This document shows, piece by piece, positions 7,396 to 16,796 of a DNA stretch of 64,000 nt (positions within the stretch are counted from its first letter, which is position 1; each line of letters opens with the position of its first letter). The stretch comes from Pseudomonas sp. CCC3.1 (lineage in GTDB: Bacteria > Pseudomonadota > Gammaproteobacteria > Pseudomonadales > Pseudomonadaceae): the NCBI RefSeq assembly GCF_034347405.1, contig NZ_CP133778.1:744001-808000 (forward strand), written 5' to 3'. The translations under genes and the position numbers were made by a program. The notes beneath the pieces were generated by a model that worked only from the letters and a program-made list of their open reading frames with translations, was not told the DNA's origin and ran no database searches.

Positions 7396-8688
7396 ATGAC
7401 AACAGACACTCACTACACAGGAGAGGAGCGTAGAAAAAGGATTTTTGCGATTGTCGGTGCGTCCTCCGGCAACCTGGTCGAATGGTTCGATTTCTACGTT
7501 TACGCCTTTTGCGCGATCTACTTTGCGCCTGCTTTCTTCCCTTCCGATGACCCCACGGTGCAGTTGCTGAACACGGCCGGGGTGTTTGCGGCGGGCTTTC
7601 TGATGCGTCCTATCGGTGGCTGGCTGTTTGGCCGGGTGGCCGACAAGCATGGCCGCAAGAACTCAATGATGATCTCGGTGATGATGATGTGCGCCGGGTC
7701 ATTGGTGATCGCCTTTCTCCCGACCTACGCCTCGATTGGCGCCTGGGCTCCGGCGTTGCTCTTGCTGGCGCGGTTGTTTCAGGGGCTTTCAGTGGGCGGT
7801 GAATATGGCACCACAGCCACTTACATGAGCGAGGTTGCCCTCAAGGGCCAGCGTGGTTTCTTCGCGTCTTTCCAATACGTGACCCTGATCGGCGGGCAAC
7901 TGCTGGCCGTTTTGGTGGTGGTGATTCTTCAGCAGTTTTTGTCAGAAGACGAGCTGCGTGCCTGGGGCTGGCGCATACCGTTTGTGATTGGGGCCATTGC
8001 TGCGGTTATTTCGCTGTTGCTGCGTCGCACCCTGAAAGAAACCACCAGCGCTGAAACCCGTAAAGACAAAGACGCGGGCAGCATCGCGGCGTTGTTCCGT
8101 GACCACAAGGCGGCGTTCATTACCGTGCTGGGGTATACCGCTGGCGGTTCGCTGATTTTCTACACGTTTACCACCTACATGCAGAAGTACCTGGTGAACA
8201 CTGCGGGTATGCATGCCAAGACCGCCAGTTACATCATGACCGGCGCGCTTTTCCTTTATATGTGCATGCAGCCGGTGTTTGGCATGCTCGCCGACAAGAT
8301 CGGGCGTCGTAACTCCATGCTCTGGTTCGGTGGCTTGGGCACCTTGTGCACGGTGCCGATTCTGCTGAGCCTGAAAACCATTACCAGCCCGTTTCTGGCG
8401 TTTGTCCTGATCACGTTGGCGCTGGCGATTGTCAGCTTCTACACCTCGATCAGCGGTTTGGTGAAGGCTGAAATGTTCCCGCCGCAGGTACGGGCGCTGG
8501 GTGTTGGCCTGGCCTACGCGGTGGCCAACGCGATTTTCGGCGGCTCGGCGGAATATGTGGCCTTGGGCCTCAAGTCGATGGGCATGGAAAACACCTTCTA
8601 CTGGTACGTGACGGCCATGATGGCCATTGCTTTCCTGTTCAGCTTCCGATTACCCAAACAACCCAAATACCTGCATCACGATCTGTGA
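7396..8688 (+). CDS. pcaT: MHS-family dicarboxylate/beta-ketoadipate permease PcaT
   Basis: This 430-residue major facilitator protein of the metabolite:H+ symporter family has twelve predicted spans. Family marks are NLVEWFDFYVYAF in helix 1, the loop RPIGGWLFGRVADKHGRKNS between helices 2 and 3, and LFQGLSVGGEYGTTATYMSE near residue 136. It lies between pcaF and pcaB exactly as in the P. aeruginosa PA0228-PA0230 order, so uptake of beta-ketoadipate or protocatechuate-pathway acids is likely. The 123-bp gap after pcaF suggests a promoter of its own. No strong ribosome site precedes the ATG, so translation initiation may be weak. Confidence 0.88.
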   Translation: MTTDTHYTGEERRKRIFAIVGASSGNLVEWFDFYVYAFCAIYFAPAFFPSDDPTVQLLNTAGVFAAGFLMRPIGGWLFGRVADKHGRKNSMMISVMMMCAGSLVIAFLPTYASIGAWAPALLLLARLFQGLSVGGEYGTTATYMSEVALKGQRGFFASFQYVTLIGGQLLAVLVVVILQQFLSEDELRAWGWRIPFVIGAIAAVISLLLRRTLKETTSAETRKDKDAGSIAALFRDHKAAFITVLGYTAGGSLIFYTFTTYMQKYLVNTAGMHAKTASYIMTGALFLYMCMQPVFGMLADKIGRRNSMLWFGGLGTLCTVPILLSLKTITSPFLAFVLITLALAIVSFYTSISGLVKAEMFPPQVRALGVGLAYAVANAIFGGSAEYVALGLKSMGMENTFYWYVTAMMAIAFLFSFRLPKQPKYLHHDL

Positions 8689-8736
8689 TGTATTCGCGCG
8701 CGCCCGTCTGTGGCGCGCGCCAGCAAAGGATGCTTT

Positions 8737-10089
8737 ATGAGTAACCAGCTGTTTGATGCCTACTTCACGGGCAAGGCCATGGGCGAAGTGTTTTGTGATC
8801 ATGGCCGCGTTCAGGCCATGCTCGACTTTGAAGCGGCTCTGGCCCGGGCTCAAGCTCGGGTGGGGCTGATCCCGTCGTCAGCAGTTGCACCGATTGAAGC
8901 GGCCTGTCGCGCCGAACACTACGACTTTGAAGCCCTGGGGCTGGCGATTGTCAGCGCTGGCAACTCAGCCATCCCGCTGGTTAAAGCGCTCGGCAAACAG
9001 ATCGCCAGCGTGACCCCCGAAGCGGAACGCTATGTGCACTTGGGCGCCACCAGCCAAGACGTGATGGACAGCGGGCTGGTGCTGCAACTGCGCGCTGCGC
9101 TGGAGCTGATCGAGCGTGATTTGCAGCAATTGGGCGAGGTACTGGCACAGCAGGCACAGCGTTATGCCGCCACCCCTTTGGCAGGTCGTACCTGGTTGCA
9201 GCAAGCCACGCCAGTCACCTTGGGGATGAAAATTGCCGGGTGGCTGGGTGCTGTCAGCCGGAGCCGGCAGCGACTTCGCGAGTTAACGCCGCGGTTGTTG
9301 AGTCTGCAATTTGGAGGTGCCTCGGGCACCTTGGCCGCATTGGGTGATCAAGCGTTGCCTGTCGCGCACGCCTTGGCGGATGAATTGCGTTTGAGCCTGC
9401 CTGATCAACCCTGGCACACCCAGCGTGATCGTTTAGTGGAGTTCGGCTCGGTTCTCGGGTTGATTGCGGGCAGTCTCGGCAAAATGGGCCGCGACATCAG
9501 CTTGTTGATGCAGACCGAGGCGGCGGAGGTTTTCGAACCTTCGGCACCGGGCAAGGGCGGATCTTCGACCATGCCGCACAAGCGCAACCCTGTGGGGTGC
9601 GCTGTGTTAATCAGTGCGGCGACGCGGGTTCCGGGGTTATTGAGCACATTGTTCAGTGCCATGCCTCAAGAGCACGAGCGCAGTCTGGGCTTGTGGCACG
9701 CCGAGTGGGAAACCCTGCCTGAGATCTGCTGCCTGGTCTCTGGGGCTCTGGTTCAGGCACTGAACATCGCTCAAGGGTTGGAAGTGGATGAGCAGCGCAT
9801 GGCGCAAAACCTCGACTTGACCCATGGCCTGGTGCTGGCTGAAGCCGTGAGTATTGTGCTGGCCCAACGTGTCGGCCGGGAAACCGCGCACCATCTGCTG
9901 GAGCACTGTTGCAAACGGGCCGTGGCCGAACACCGGCACTTACGTACAGTGTTGGGCGATGAGCCCAAGATAACCGCCCAACTGTCGGCGGACGAGCTGG
10001 ATCGCTTGCTTGATCCTGCTCATTACCTGGGGCAGGCGACGACATGGGTCGAGCGTGCACGGGCTGAACATTTAGCGTTGGCATTATAA
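8737..10089 (+). CDS. pcaB: 3-carboxy-cis,cis-muconate cycloisomerase
   Basis: This 450-residue member of the fumarase/aspartase superfamily converts 3-carboxy-cis,cis-muconate to 4-carboxymuconolactone. The superfamily signature GSSTMPHKRNP is at about residue 275, preceded by HLGATSQDVMDSGL, which holds the conserved Thr-Ser. The start at 8737 (MSNQLFDAYFTG) was preferred over an in-frame ATG at 8710. It follows a GGA-containing ribosome site and matches the family N-terminus. Thirteen bases separate it from pcaD. Confidence 0.92.
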   Translation: MSNQLFDAYFTGKAMGEVFCDHGRVQAMLDFEAALARAQARVGLIPSSAVAPIEAACRAEHYDFEALGLAIVSAGNSAIPLVKALGKQIASVTPEAERYVHLGATSQDVMDSGLVLQLRAALELIERDLQQLGEVLAQQAQRYAATPLAGRTWLQQATPVTLGMKIAGWLGAVSRSRQRLRELTPRLLSLQFGGASGTLAALGDQALPVAHALADELRLSLPDQPWHTQRDRLVEFGSVLGLIAGSLGKMGRDISLLMQTEAAEVFEPSAPGKGGSSTMPHKRNPVGCAVLISAATRVPGLLSTLFSAMPQEHERSLGLWHAEWETLPEICCLVSGALVQALNIAQGLEVDEQRMAQNLDLTHGLVLAEAVSIVLAQRVGRETAHHLLEHCCKRAVAEHRHLRTVLGDEPKITAQLSADELDRLLDPAHYLGQATTWVERARAEHLALAL

Positions 10090-10102
10090 AAAGGAGACGT
10101 TC

Positions 10103-10903
10103 GTGGGACGTGTACAACTCGCTGAAGGTGAACTCAATTACCAACTCGACGGCCCGCAAGGCGCGCCTGTGCTGGTGTTGTCCAACTCGCTGGGCACTGA
10201 CCTGGGTATGTGGGCGTCGCAGATTCCTGCATTCACTGAACATTTTCAGGTGCTGCGTTACGACACCCGTGGCCATGGCCAGTCTCTGGTCACCGAAGGG
10301 CAGTACAGCATTGAGCAGTTAGGCGGTGACGTGCTGTCGCTGTTGGATGCACTGAACATCGAGCGCGCGCATTTTTGCGGCCTGTCGATGGGTGGCCTGA
10401 TTGGCCAGTGGCTGGGTATTAATGCCGGTTCACGCCTGCATAAGCTGGTGGTGTGCAACACCGCAGCCAAAATCGGAGAGCCTTCGATCTGGAACCCGCG
10501 CATTGAAATGGTACTGCGTGATGGCGCGGCGGCCATGGCGGGCTTGCGCGATGCTTCGATAGCCCGCTGGTTTACCCCGGATTTCGCCGAGGCCAACCCA
10601 GAGCAGGCCAAACGCATCACCGACATGCTGGCGGCGACGTCGCCTCAAGGCTATGCAGCCAACTGCGCGGCGGTGCGCGATGCTGATTTCCGTGATCAGC
10701 TTGGCGCCATTCACGTGCCGACACTGGTCATTGCTGGCACGCAAGACGCGGTGACACCGCCTGCGGGCAGCCATTTCATTCAAGAGCACGTGGCGGGCGC
10801 AGAGTACGTTGAGTTTTACGCTGCGCACCTGTCCAACGTGCAGGCCGGTGATGCGTTCAGTCAGCGAGTGCTGGAATTTCTGTTAGCCAAAAAGTCGGTT
10901 TAA
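10103..10903 (+). CDS. pcaD: 3-oxoadipate enol-lactone hydrolase
   Basis: This 266-residue alpha/beta hydrolase opens beta-ketoadipate enol-lactone to beta-ketoadipate. The nucleophile elbow CGLSMGG is near residue 95, the acid is probably in VIAGTQDAVTP, and the histidine in YAAHLSNVQ near the C-terminus. The start is GTG, with AAGGAG eight bases upstream. There is no ATG in a suitable place, and the resulting start GRVQLAEGELNYQLDG matches PcaD proteins. It is co-transcribed with pcaB and pcaC. Confidence 0.93.
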   Translation: MGRVQLAEGELNYQLDGPQGAPVLVLSNSLGTDLGMWASQIPAFTEHFQVLRYDTRGHGQSLVTEGQYSIEQLGGDVLSLLDALNIERAHFCGLSMGGLIGQWLGINAGSRLHKLVVCNTAAKIGEPSIWNPRIEMVLRDGAAAMAGLRDASIARWFTPDFAEANPEQAKRITDMLAATSPQGYAANCAAVRDADFRDQLGAIHVPTLVIAGTQDAVTPPAGSHFIQEHVAGAEYVEFYAAHLSNVQAGDAFSQRVLEFLLAKKSV

Positions 10904-10913
10904 GGAGCGTTTT

Positions 10914-11306
10914 GTGGACGAGAAACAGCGTTACGAAGAAGGCATGGGCGTGCGCCGCGCGGTATTGGGTGATGCACACGTTGATCGCAGTCTCAATGCC
11001 CTGACCGAGTTCAACAGCGAATTTCAGGAAATGATCACCCGTCATGCCTGGGGTGATATCTGGACGCGCCCTGGCTTGGCGCGTCATACCCGCAGTCTGA
11101 TTACCATTGCGATGTTGATCGGCATGAACCGCAGCGAAGAGCTCAAGCTGCACCTGCGCGCAGCGGCCAACAATGGCGTCACCCGTGCCGAGATCAAAGA
11201 AGTGATTATGCAGAGTGCGATTTACTGCGGCATTCCCGCGGCCAATGCGACCTTCCATTTGGCAGAGTCGGTCTGGGATGAGCTGGGGGTAGAGTCGCGG
11301 GCTTGA
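10914..11306 (+). CDS. pcaC: 4-carboxymuconolactone decarboxylase
   Basis: This 130-residue AhpD-like all-helical protein decarboxylates 4-carboxymuconolactone to the enol-lactone used by PcaD. Characteristic segments are MGVRRAVLGDAHVDRSL, WGDIWTRPGL, SLITIAMLIGMNRSEELKLH and YCGIPAANATFHLA. It starts at a GTG that follows an AGGAGC ribosome site, ten bases after pcaD. It is the last gene of the pca cluster. It is a stand-alone PcaC, not the PcaL fusion found in some actinobacteria. Confidence 0.93.
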   Translation: MDEKQRYEEGMGVRRAVLGDAHVDRSLNALTEFNSEFQEMITRHAWGDIWTRPGLARHTRSLITIAMLIGMNRSEELKLHLRAAANNGVTRAEIKEVIMQSAIYCGIPAANATFHLAESVWDELGVESRA

Positions 11307-11331
11307 AAGCCATGGCAGAACGGCTTTCAAG
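11302..11331 (+). terminator. Hairpin at the end of the pca cluster
   Basis: CTTGAAAGCC and GGCTTTCAAG form a perfect 10-bp stem over a 10-base loop, overlapping the pcaC stop codon. There is no T tract after it, so intrinsic termination is uncertain. Confidence 0.4.
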
Positions 11332-11423
11332 GGTCGGCATTTAGGCCCTTAGCAGATACCGGCCAGCAATTGTCATAGGTATGTAACGCACCTCATCCTT
11401 CTTATTCTTGGATTATCTCTCGA

Positions 11424-11457
11424 CACCTGAGCCCCACACGGTGGGGTTGATCAGGTG
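11424..11457 (+). promoter_or_regulatory. Nested inverted repeat upstream of the orphan gene
   Basis: CACCTGA pairs with TCAGGTG and, inside it, CCCCAC pairs with GTGGGG. It ends about 20 bp before the start of the next gene, where it could form a leader hairpin or serve as an operator. Confidence 0.35.
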
Positions 11458-11479
11458 AGAGTGACTTCAAGGATGAGCC

Positions 11480-12118
11480 ATGATTTTGAATGACGCTGTT
11501 TTGAACTTGTTGCCTGAGTACTTTCGTAGTGCTGACGAAGCCGCAATTGCGCTGTCAGGTTCGATAGATTTGGAGTCTGCCACTCAGTTAGGTGGCTTTA
11601 TCGTTTTTGACTCTCGATTGAATCATTACCGCATTTCGCGTCCGGTGAGCATTGCGCAGGCTCAGGGTATTGAATTTAATAAAAAGGGGCATTTGAACGC
11701 GGATCCAACACTCAGGTTTCGCGGGTCTTACTGTACATCAGACATGGCTGGAGCCAGCCGGATGGCCTATGAGACCGGCGAGCGGGCTTTGTACAGCAAT
11801 TTTTTTGCTCCCGCTTATCTGGCCCGGATGATCGATCAGGACCTGGTGGTGAGGGCGAGCGCGGGGTATTGGTTAGCACCGAACAAAGCCGTACTCAAGT
11901 TCCGCTCCCACGCTGAGGAGGAGGCAAAAGAACTGGCTTCACAAGCGCCCGAACTTTTGAACGCACTGATTAGTGGGACCAGGTTGATGGTGGGCTATAT
12001 CCAACAGGTTGCTCAGGCGGGTGACTTGCAGGTACTTCAGAAAAGTGAATTCCCGGGTATATGGGACACACTAGGGCTTGTCCCTGTTGATTGGTTGCCG
12101 CCTGTGCAGTCCAATTAA
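11480..12118 (+). CDS. Hypothetical protein, possibly a degenerate DUF4329/JAB-like domain
   Basis: This 212-residue soluble protein has no signal peptide or membrane span. The arrangement SADEAAIALSGSI, then QLGGFIVFD, then GSYCTSD, then NFFAPAYL, then YWLAPNKAVLKF recalls the DUF4329 domain of Rhs-type toxins (AA..AL..I, EyGG.I, YHTHG, FSP.D, GYL.TP.G). If that alignment is right, the Glu, His-x-His and Ser-x-x-Asp expected of a JAB-like metal site are replaced by Gln, Cys-Thr-Ser and Ala-Pro-Ala-Tyr. The ribosome site is AAGGATGAG. It stands alone between the pca cluster and ttgC with its own terminator. Function is unknown and the domain link is tentative. Confidence 0.6.
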   Translation: MILNDAVLNLLPEYFRSADEAAIALSGSIDLESATQLGGFIVFDSRLNHYRISRPVSIAQAQGIEFNKKGHLNADPTLRFRGSYCTSDMAGASRMAYETGERALYSNFFAPAYLARMIDQDLVVRASAGYWLAPNKAVLKFRSHAEEEAKELASQAPELLNALISGTRLMVGYIQQVAQAGDLQVLQKSEFPGIWDTLGLVPVDWLPPVQSN

Positions 12119-12120
12119 AT

Positions 12121-12142
12121 CGGGTCTGGTGTGCCAGACCCG
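12121..12142 (+). other. Perfect 9-bp hairpin after the orphan gene
   Basis: CGGGTCTGG-TGTG-CCAGACCCG follows directly on the stop codon of the 11480 gene and is immediately followed by a second, T-tailed hairpin. Confidence 0.5.
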
Positions 12143-12146
12143 CAAC

Positions 12147-12173
12147 AAAAAACCCGCTAATGCGGGTTTTTTG
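12147..12173. terminator. Bidirectional terminator between the orphan gene and ttgC
   Basis: AAAAAACCCGC-TAAT-GCGGGTTTTTT is symmetric, with A and T tracts on both sides. It can end both the + strand orphan gene and the - strand ttgABC operon. Confidence 0.85.
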
Positions 12174-12189
12174 TTTTAGCGGGTTTTCA

Positions 12190-13641
12190 TCAAGCCTTTG
12201 GCGGCTTGTCCGAAATAGGCCGATTTTCACCGGTCTGTTCGTGCCAGCCCCCCCCCAGCGCCTTGTACAGCGTAACTTCGCTGGTCAACTGCGACAGGCG
12301 GTCGGTGATCAGCGATTGCTGTGCACTGAACAGCGAGCGCTGAGCGTCGAGGAAGGTCAGGTTGCTGTCGATGCCAATCCGATAGCGCCGCTCGGCCAGA
12401 CGGTAGTAGTCCTGGTTAGCGTTGACGAAATCGGTTTGTGCCTGCAACTGCTCGTTGTAGGTTTCACGTGCGGCCAGCCCGTCAGAGACTTCCTGGAATG
12501 CCGTCTGGATCGCCTTCTCGTATTGAGAAACGGTGATCTCTTTCTGGATTTTCGAGTAGTCCAGACTTGCGCGCAAAGACCCTGCGTTGAAGATCGGCAG
12601 GTTGATCTGCGGCGAGAACAGCCAGGTGCCCGAACCGCCCTTGAACAGACCTGAGAGGTCTGGGCTCAAGGTCCCGGCATTGGCGGTCAGGCTGATGCTT
12701 GGGAAGAACGCTGCGCGCGCAGCACCAATGTTGGCGTTGGCTGCCAGCAACTGATGCTCGGCCTGAAGGATGTCCGGACGACGTTGCAGCAAGTCAGACG
12801 GCAAGCCCGCAGGCACTTTGTTCAACAGGTCGGCCGACAGCGGTTGGCTGGCTGGCAGATTGTCAGGAATGGTGGTGCCGAGCAGCAGGGCCAAGCTGTT
12901 TTGGTCCTGGGCCACTTGGCGAGTGTACTTGGCCAATTGAACCTTGGCGTTTTCCACCGAAGTGCGCGACTGACTCAGGTCAAGCGCCGAGGCCACACCG
13001 ACTTCATTGCTGCGCAAGGTCAGCTTGTAGCTCTCGTCGTATGTTTTCAGGGTGTCTTGAGTGAGCTTGAGCAGCTCTTTGTCTGCTTGCCAGGTCAGGT
13101 AAGCATTCGCGACGCTGGCCACCAGACTGATCTGAGTGGTGCGGCGCGCTTCTTCAGTTGCAAAGTAGTTTTGCAACGCTTGATCGCTCAGGCTGCGCAC
13201 ACGGCCGAACAAGTCCAGTTCATACGCGCTCACGCCAAGCGTCGCGGTGTATGAGCTGGAAATGGATGACTCGCCGGTTTGCGATACACGCGCCGGAGTG
13301 CGTTGGCGGCTGCCGCTGGCAGTGGCGCTGACTGCCGGGAACAGATCGGCACGCTGGATGCGGTACTGAGCCGCGTAGGCGTCGATGTTCAGGGCCGCGA
13401 CTCGAAGGTCGCGGTTGTTGACCAAGGCCGTCTGGATCAGCTGTTGCAGGGCAGGGTCATGGAAAAACTGACGCCAGCCTTGTTCTGCTGCCGCCTGATT
13501 CGGCGCTTCGTGTGCCGAGTAGGCCGGGCCTTGCGGGTATTGCGCGGCGACCGGCGCTTCAGGGCGCTGGTAGTCCGGGATCAGCGAGCAGCCGCTCAGC
13601 GTAAACGCTGCAACGGCGACTGCGAGAAGCGACTTGCTCAT
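12190..13641 (-). CDS. ttgC: RND efflux outer-membrane channel lipoprotein TtgC/OprM
   Basis: This 483-residue TolC-superfamily outer-membrane factor forms the exit duct of the tripartite pump. The lipoprotein signal ends at LSGC with the acylated cysteine at residue 18, followed by the OprM-family start SLIPDYQRPEAPVAAQYP. Two OEP repeats follow, with the family stretches GWRQFFHDPALQQLIQTAL and LQRRPDILQAEHQLLAANANIGAARAAF (residues about 300-330). Its ATG overlaps the ttgB stop by four bases. It is closest in my reading to TtgC of P. putida and EmhC of P. fluorescens. MexAB-OprM is the P. aeruginosa equivalent. Confidence 0.92.
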   Translation of the reverse strand: MSKSLLAVAVAAFTLSGCSLIPDYQRPEAPVAAQYPQGPAYSAHEAPNQAAAEQGWRQFFHDPALQQLIQTALVNNRDLRVAALNIDAYAAQYRIQRADLFPAVSATASGSRQRTPARVSQTGESSISSSYTATLGVSAYELDLFGRVRSLSDQALQNYFATEEARRTTQISLVASVANAYLTWQADKELLKLTQDTLKTYDESYKLTLRSNEVGVASALDLSQSRTSVENAKVQLAKYTRQVAQDQNSLALLLGTTIPDNLPASQPLSADLLNKVPAGLPSDLLQRRPDILQAEHQLLAANANIGAARAAFFPSISLTANAGTLSPDLSGLFKGGSGTWLFSPQINLPIFNAGSLRASLDYSKIQKEITVSQYEKAIQTAFQEVSDGLAARETYNEQLQAQTDFVNANQDYYRLAERRYRIGIDSNLTFLDAQRSLFSAQQSLITDRLSQLTSEVTLYKALGGGWHEQTGENRPISDKPPKA

Positions 13642-16600
13642 TGGCCAGCCTCTTGGTTTGGAGTTTTAGTCAGGTCGACCTTCTGTTCTTTATCTTTTTT
13701 ACTGCCGAACGACGAGACAGCTACAAAGAACAGCGGGACCCAGAATACAGCCAATACGGTCGCGGTGATCATGCCGCCGATTACGCCTGTACCGATAGCG
13801 TGCTGGCTGCCCGAGCCTGCACCCGAGGAGATGGCCAGCGGGATCACACCCAGTACGAACGCCAGCGAGGTCATGATGATCGGACGCAGACGCATGCGGC
13901 ACGCTTCAATCGCGGCCTCGGTCAGCGTTCGTCCTTGCTCATGCAGCTCTTTGGCAAACTCGACAATCAGAATGGCGTTTTTCGATGCCAGACCGATGGT
14001 CGTGAGCAAGCCCACCTGGAAGTACACGTCGTTGGACAGGCCGCGCAAGCTGGTAGCCAGCAATGCACCAATAATCCCCAGGGGGACCACCAGCATCACC
14101 GCAATCGGAATCGACCAGCTTTCGTACAAGGCGGCGAGGCACAAGAACACCATCAGCAACGAGATGGCGTACAGCGCAGGTGCTTGCGAACCCGACAGAC
14201 GTTCCTCATAGGACAGACCGGTCCAGGACATGCCTACGCCGGCTGGCAGCTTCTTGGCGATGGCTTCAACTTCGGCCATGGCTTCACCACTGCTGTAGCC
14301 CGGTGCCGGGGCGCCGAGGATTTCCATCGCTTCTACGCCGTTGTAACGCGCCAGCTTGGGTGGACCGTAGATCCACTTGCCTTTGGCGAAGGCGGAGAAC
14401 GGCACCATGGTTCCGTCAGCGTTACGCACGTACCATTTTTTCAGGTCTTCGGGGTTCATCCGCGAGTCAGCTGCGCCTTGCAGGTAAACCTTTTTAACCC
14501 GACCGTGGTCGATGAAGTCGTTGACGTAGCTGGCACCCAGGCCGATAGACAGGGTGTTGTTAACGTCTGACAGGTCAACGCCCAAGGTACGTACGGCCTC
14601 GTCGTCAATTTCCAGCTGGTACTGCGGCTCATCGTTCAAGCCGTTAGGACGTACACCCGCCAGAATCTTGCTTTGAGCGGCCATCCCCAGGAACTGGTTG
14701 CGCGCTTCCATCAATTTTTCGTGGCCGATACCGGAACGGTCTTGCAGATAAACGTCGAAGCCTGTTGCGTTACCCAACTCCATAACGGCAGGTGGCGCGA
14801 AAGCGAACACCATTGCATCGCGGAACGTCGAGAAGTGCGCCTGTGCCCGTGCTGCCAACGCAAAGACGCTGTTGTCGGCATCACGCTCGCCCCACGGCTT
14901 GAGCATGATGAACGCCAAACCCGAGCTTTGACCGCGGCCGGCGAAGTTAAAGCCGTTAACGGTGAACACCGACGATACGGCCGCCGACTCATCTTTGAGC
15001 AGGTATTCACGCATGCGGTCGATGACCAGTTGCGTGCGTTCAGCGGTTGTACCGGCAGGCGTTTGTACCTGTGCAAACAGTACGCCTTGGTCTTCTTCCG
15101 GCAGGAAGGAGGTAGGAATACGGGTGAACAGGAACACCATGCCGACGACGATCAGCACGTAGGCCAGAAAGTAGGGGGCTTTGTGACGCAGAATGCTGCC
15201 GACACCTTTCTCGTAGCGCTTCACGCCACTGTCAAAGGTACGGTTGAACCAGCCAAAGAATCCGCGTTTGTTTTCGCCGTGATCACCCTTTTTGATCGGC
15301 TTGAGCATGGTGGCGCACAAGGCCGGGGTGAAGATCAGGGCAACCAGAACCGACAGGGCCATCGCCGAAACAATGGTGATCGAGAACTGTTTGTAGATCA
15401 CGCCGGTGGAGCCGCTGAAGAAGGCCATTGGCAGCAGAACCGCCGACAGTACCAAGGCAATACCGACCAGCGCACCCTGGATCTGCTCCATGGATTTCTT
15501 GGTGGCTTCCTTGGGCGGCAATCCTTCTTCGGCCATTACCCGTTCAACGTTTTCCACCACAACGATGGCGTCGTCCACCAGCAAGCCGATGGCCAGCACC
15601 ATACCGAACATGGTCAGGGTGTTAATGCTGAAGCCCGCAGCGGCCAGAATCCCGAATGTACCCAACAGTACGACCGGCACGGTCATCGTGGTGATGATGG
15701 TTGCGCGGAAGTTTTGCAGGAACAGGAACATCACCAGGAACACCAGTACAACGGCTTCAACCAAGGTTTCAACTACGCCTTTGATCGATGCTGAAACCAC
15801 AGGGGTGGTGTCATACGGGTAAACAACTTCCATGCCTGGCGGGAAGAACGGCTCCAGGTCGCTGATGGTCTTGCGCAGCGCCTTGGCCGTGTCCAGGGCG
15901 TTGGAGCCCGGCGCCAGCTTGATTGCAAGGCCCGAAGACGGCTTGCCGTTGAACTGTGCGCTGATGCTGTAGTTTTCACCGCCCAGGGCGACTTCTGCGA
16001 CATCGTGCAGGCGCACTTGCGAACCGTCAGTGTTGACCTTGAGCAGGATCTTTTTGAACTGCTCGGCGGTTTGCAAACGGGTTTTGCCGATGATGGTTGC
16101 GTTCAGCTCCTGACCTTTAACGGCTGGCAGGCCGCCCAATTGCCCGGAGGACACTTGGACGTTCTGTGCAGAAATGGCCGACTTAACGTCTACCGGGGTC
16201 AGGTTGTACTTGTTCAACTTGGCAGGGTCGAGCCAGATACGCATTGCGTACTGGGCGCCGAACACCTGGAAGTCACCCACACCTTCGGTACGGGAGATCG
16301 GGTCTTGCATGTTCGAGACGATGTAGTTCGACAAGTCGTCCTTGTTCATGCTGCCGTCTACCGACACCACGCCGATCACCATCAGGAAGTTTTTCACTGC
16401 CTTGGTCACACGGATACCTTGCTGCTGAACCTCTTGGGGCAGCAGCGGGGTGGCCAGGTTGAGCTTGTTCTGTACCTGAACCTGAGCGGTGTCAGGGTCG
16501 GTGCCCTGGTCGAACGTAGCGGTAATGGTCATGCTGCCGTCGGAGTTACTTTCCGATGACACATAACGCAGGTGGTCAATACCATTGAGCTGTTGCTCGA

Positions 16601-16793
16601 TCACCTGAACCACGGTGTCCTGCACGGTTTGCGCCGAAGCGCCCGGGTAGGTCACGGAGATCGAAATAGCCGGAGGCGCGATGCTCGGGTATTGGTTGAT
16701 CGGCAGTTTGAGGATCGATAGTGCCCCGACCAGCATGATCACCAGGGCAATTACCCAGGCGAAAATCGGACGGTCGATAAAAAATTTCGACAT
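13638..16793 (-). CDS. ttgB: RND multidrug efflux transporter TtgB/MexB (HAE1)
   Basis: This 1051-residue proton-driven inner-membrane pump exports hydrophobic drugs, dyes and solvents. It begins MSKFFIDRPIFAWVIALVIML, the standard HAE1 N-terminus. It carries the proton-relay aspartate pair in GLLVDDAIVVVENVERVM around residue 407 and the F-loop/periplasmic porter regions, including GTDPDTAQVQVQNKL. The second membrane block includes GLASKNAILIVEFAKELHEQG. Length matches AcrB, MexB and TtgB. It is the middle gene of ttgABC, three bases after ttgA and overlapping ttgC by four. Confidence 0.95.
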   Translation of the reverse strand: MSKFFIDRPIFAWVIALVIMLVGALSILKLPINQYPSIAPPAISISVTYPGASAQTVQDTVVQVIEQQLNGIDHLRYVSSESNSDGSMTITATFDQGTDPDTAQVQVQNKLNLATPLLPQEVQQQGIRVTKAVKNFLMVIGVVSVDGSMNKDDLSNYIVSNMQDPISRTEGVGDFQVFGAQYAMRIWLDPAKLNKYNLTPVDVKSAISAQNVQVSSGQLGGLPAVKGQELNATIIGKTRLQTAEQFKKILLKVNTDGSQVRLHDVAEVALGGENYSISAQFNGKPSSGLAIKLAPGSNALDTAKALRKTISDLEPFFPPGMEVVYPYDTTPVVSASIKGVVETLVEAVVLVFLVMFLFLQNFRATIITTMTVPVVLLGTFGILAAAGFSINTLTMFGMVLAIGLLVDDAIVVVENVERVMAEEGLPPKEATKKSMEQIQGALVGIALVLSAVLLPMAFFSGSTGVIYKQFSITIVSAMALSVLVALIFTPALCATMLKPIKKGDHGENKRGFFGWFNRTFDSGVKRYEKGVGSILRHKAPYFLAYVLIVVGMVFLFTRIPTSFLPEEDQGVLFAQVQTPAGTTAERTQLVIDRMREYLLKDESAAVSSVFTVNGFNFAGRGQSSGLAFIMLKPWGERDADNSVFALAARAQAHFSTFRDAMVFAFAPPAVMELGNATGFDVYLQDRSGIGHEKLMEARNQFLGMAAQSKILAGVRPNGLNDEPQYQLEIDDEAVRTLGVDLSDVNNTLSIGLGASYVNDFIDHGRVKKVYLQGAADSRMNPEDLKKWYVRNADGTMVPFSAFAKGKWIYGPPKLARYNGVEAMEILGAPAPGYSSGEAMAEVEAIAKKLPAGVGMSWTGLSYEERLSGSQAPALYAISLLMVFLCLAALYESWSIPIAVMLVVPLGIIGALLATSLRGLSNDVYFQVGLLTTIGLASKNAILIVEFAKELHEQGRTLTEAAIEACRMRLRPIIMTSLAFVLGVIPLAISSGAGSGSQHAIGTGVIGGMITATVLAVFWVPLFFVAVSSFGSKKDKEQKVDLTKTPNQEAGQ

Positions 16794-16796
16794 GGT

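Noticed and set aside
14673..15794. 373-codon frame antisense to ttgB, very rich in His, Gln, Gly and Arg
   Set aside because: Typical complementary reading of a GC-rich RND gene; composition and lack of start signals rule it out.
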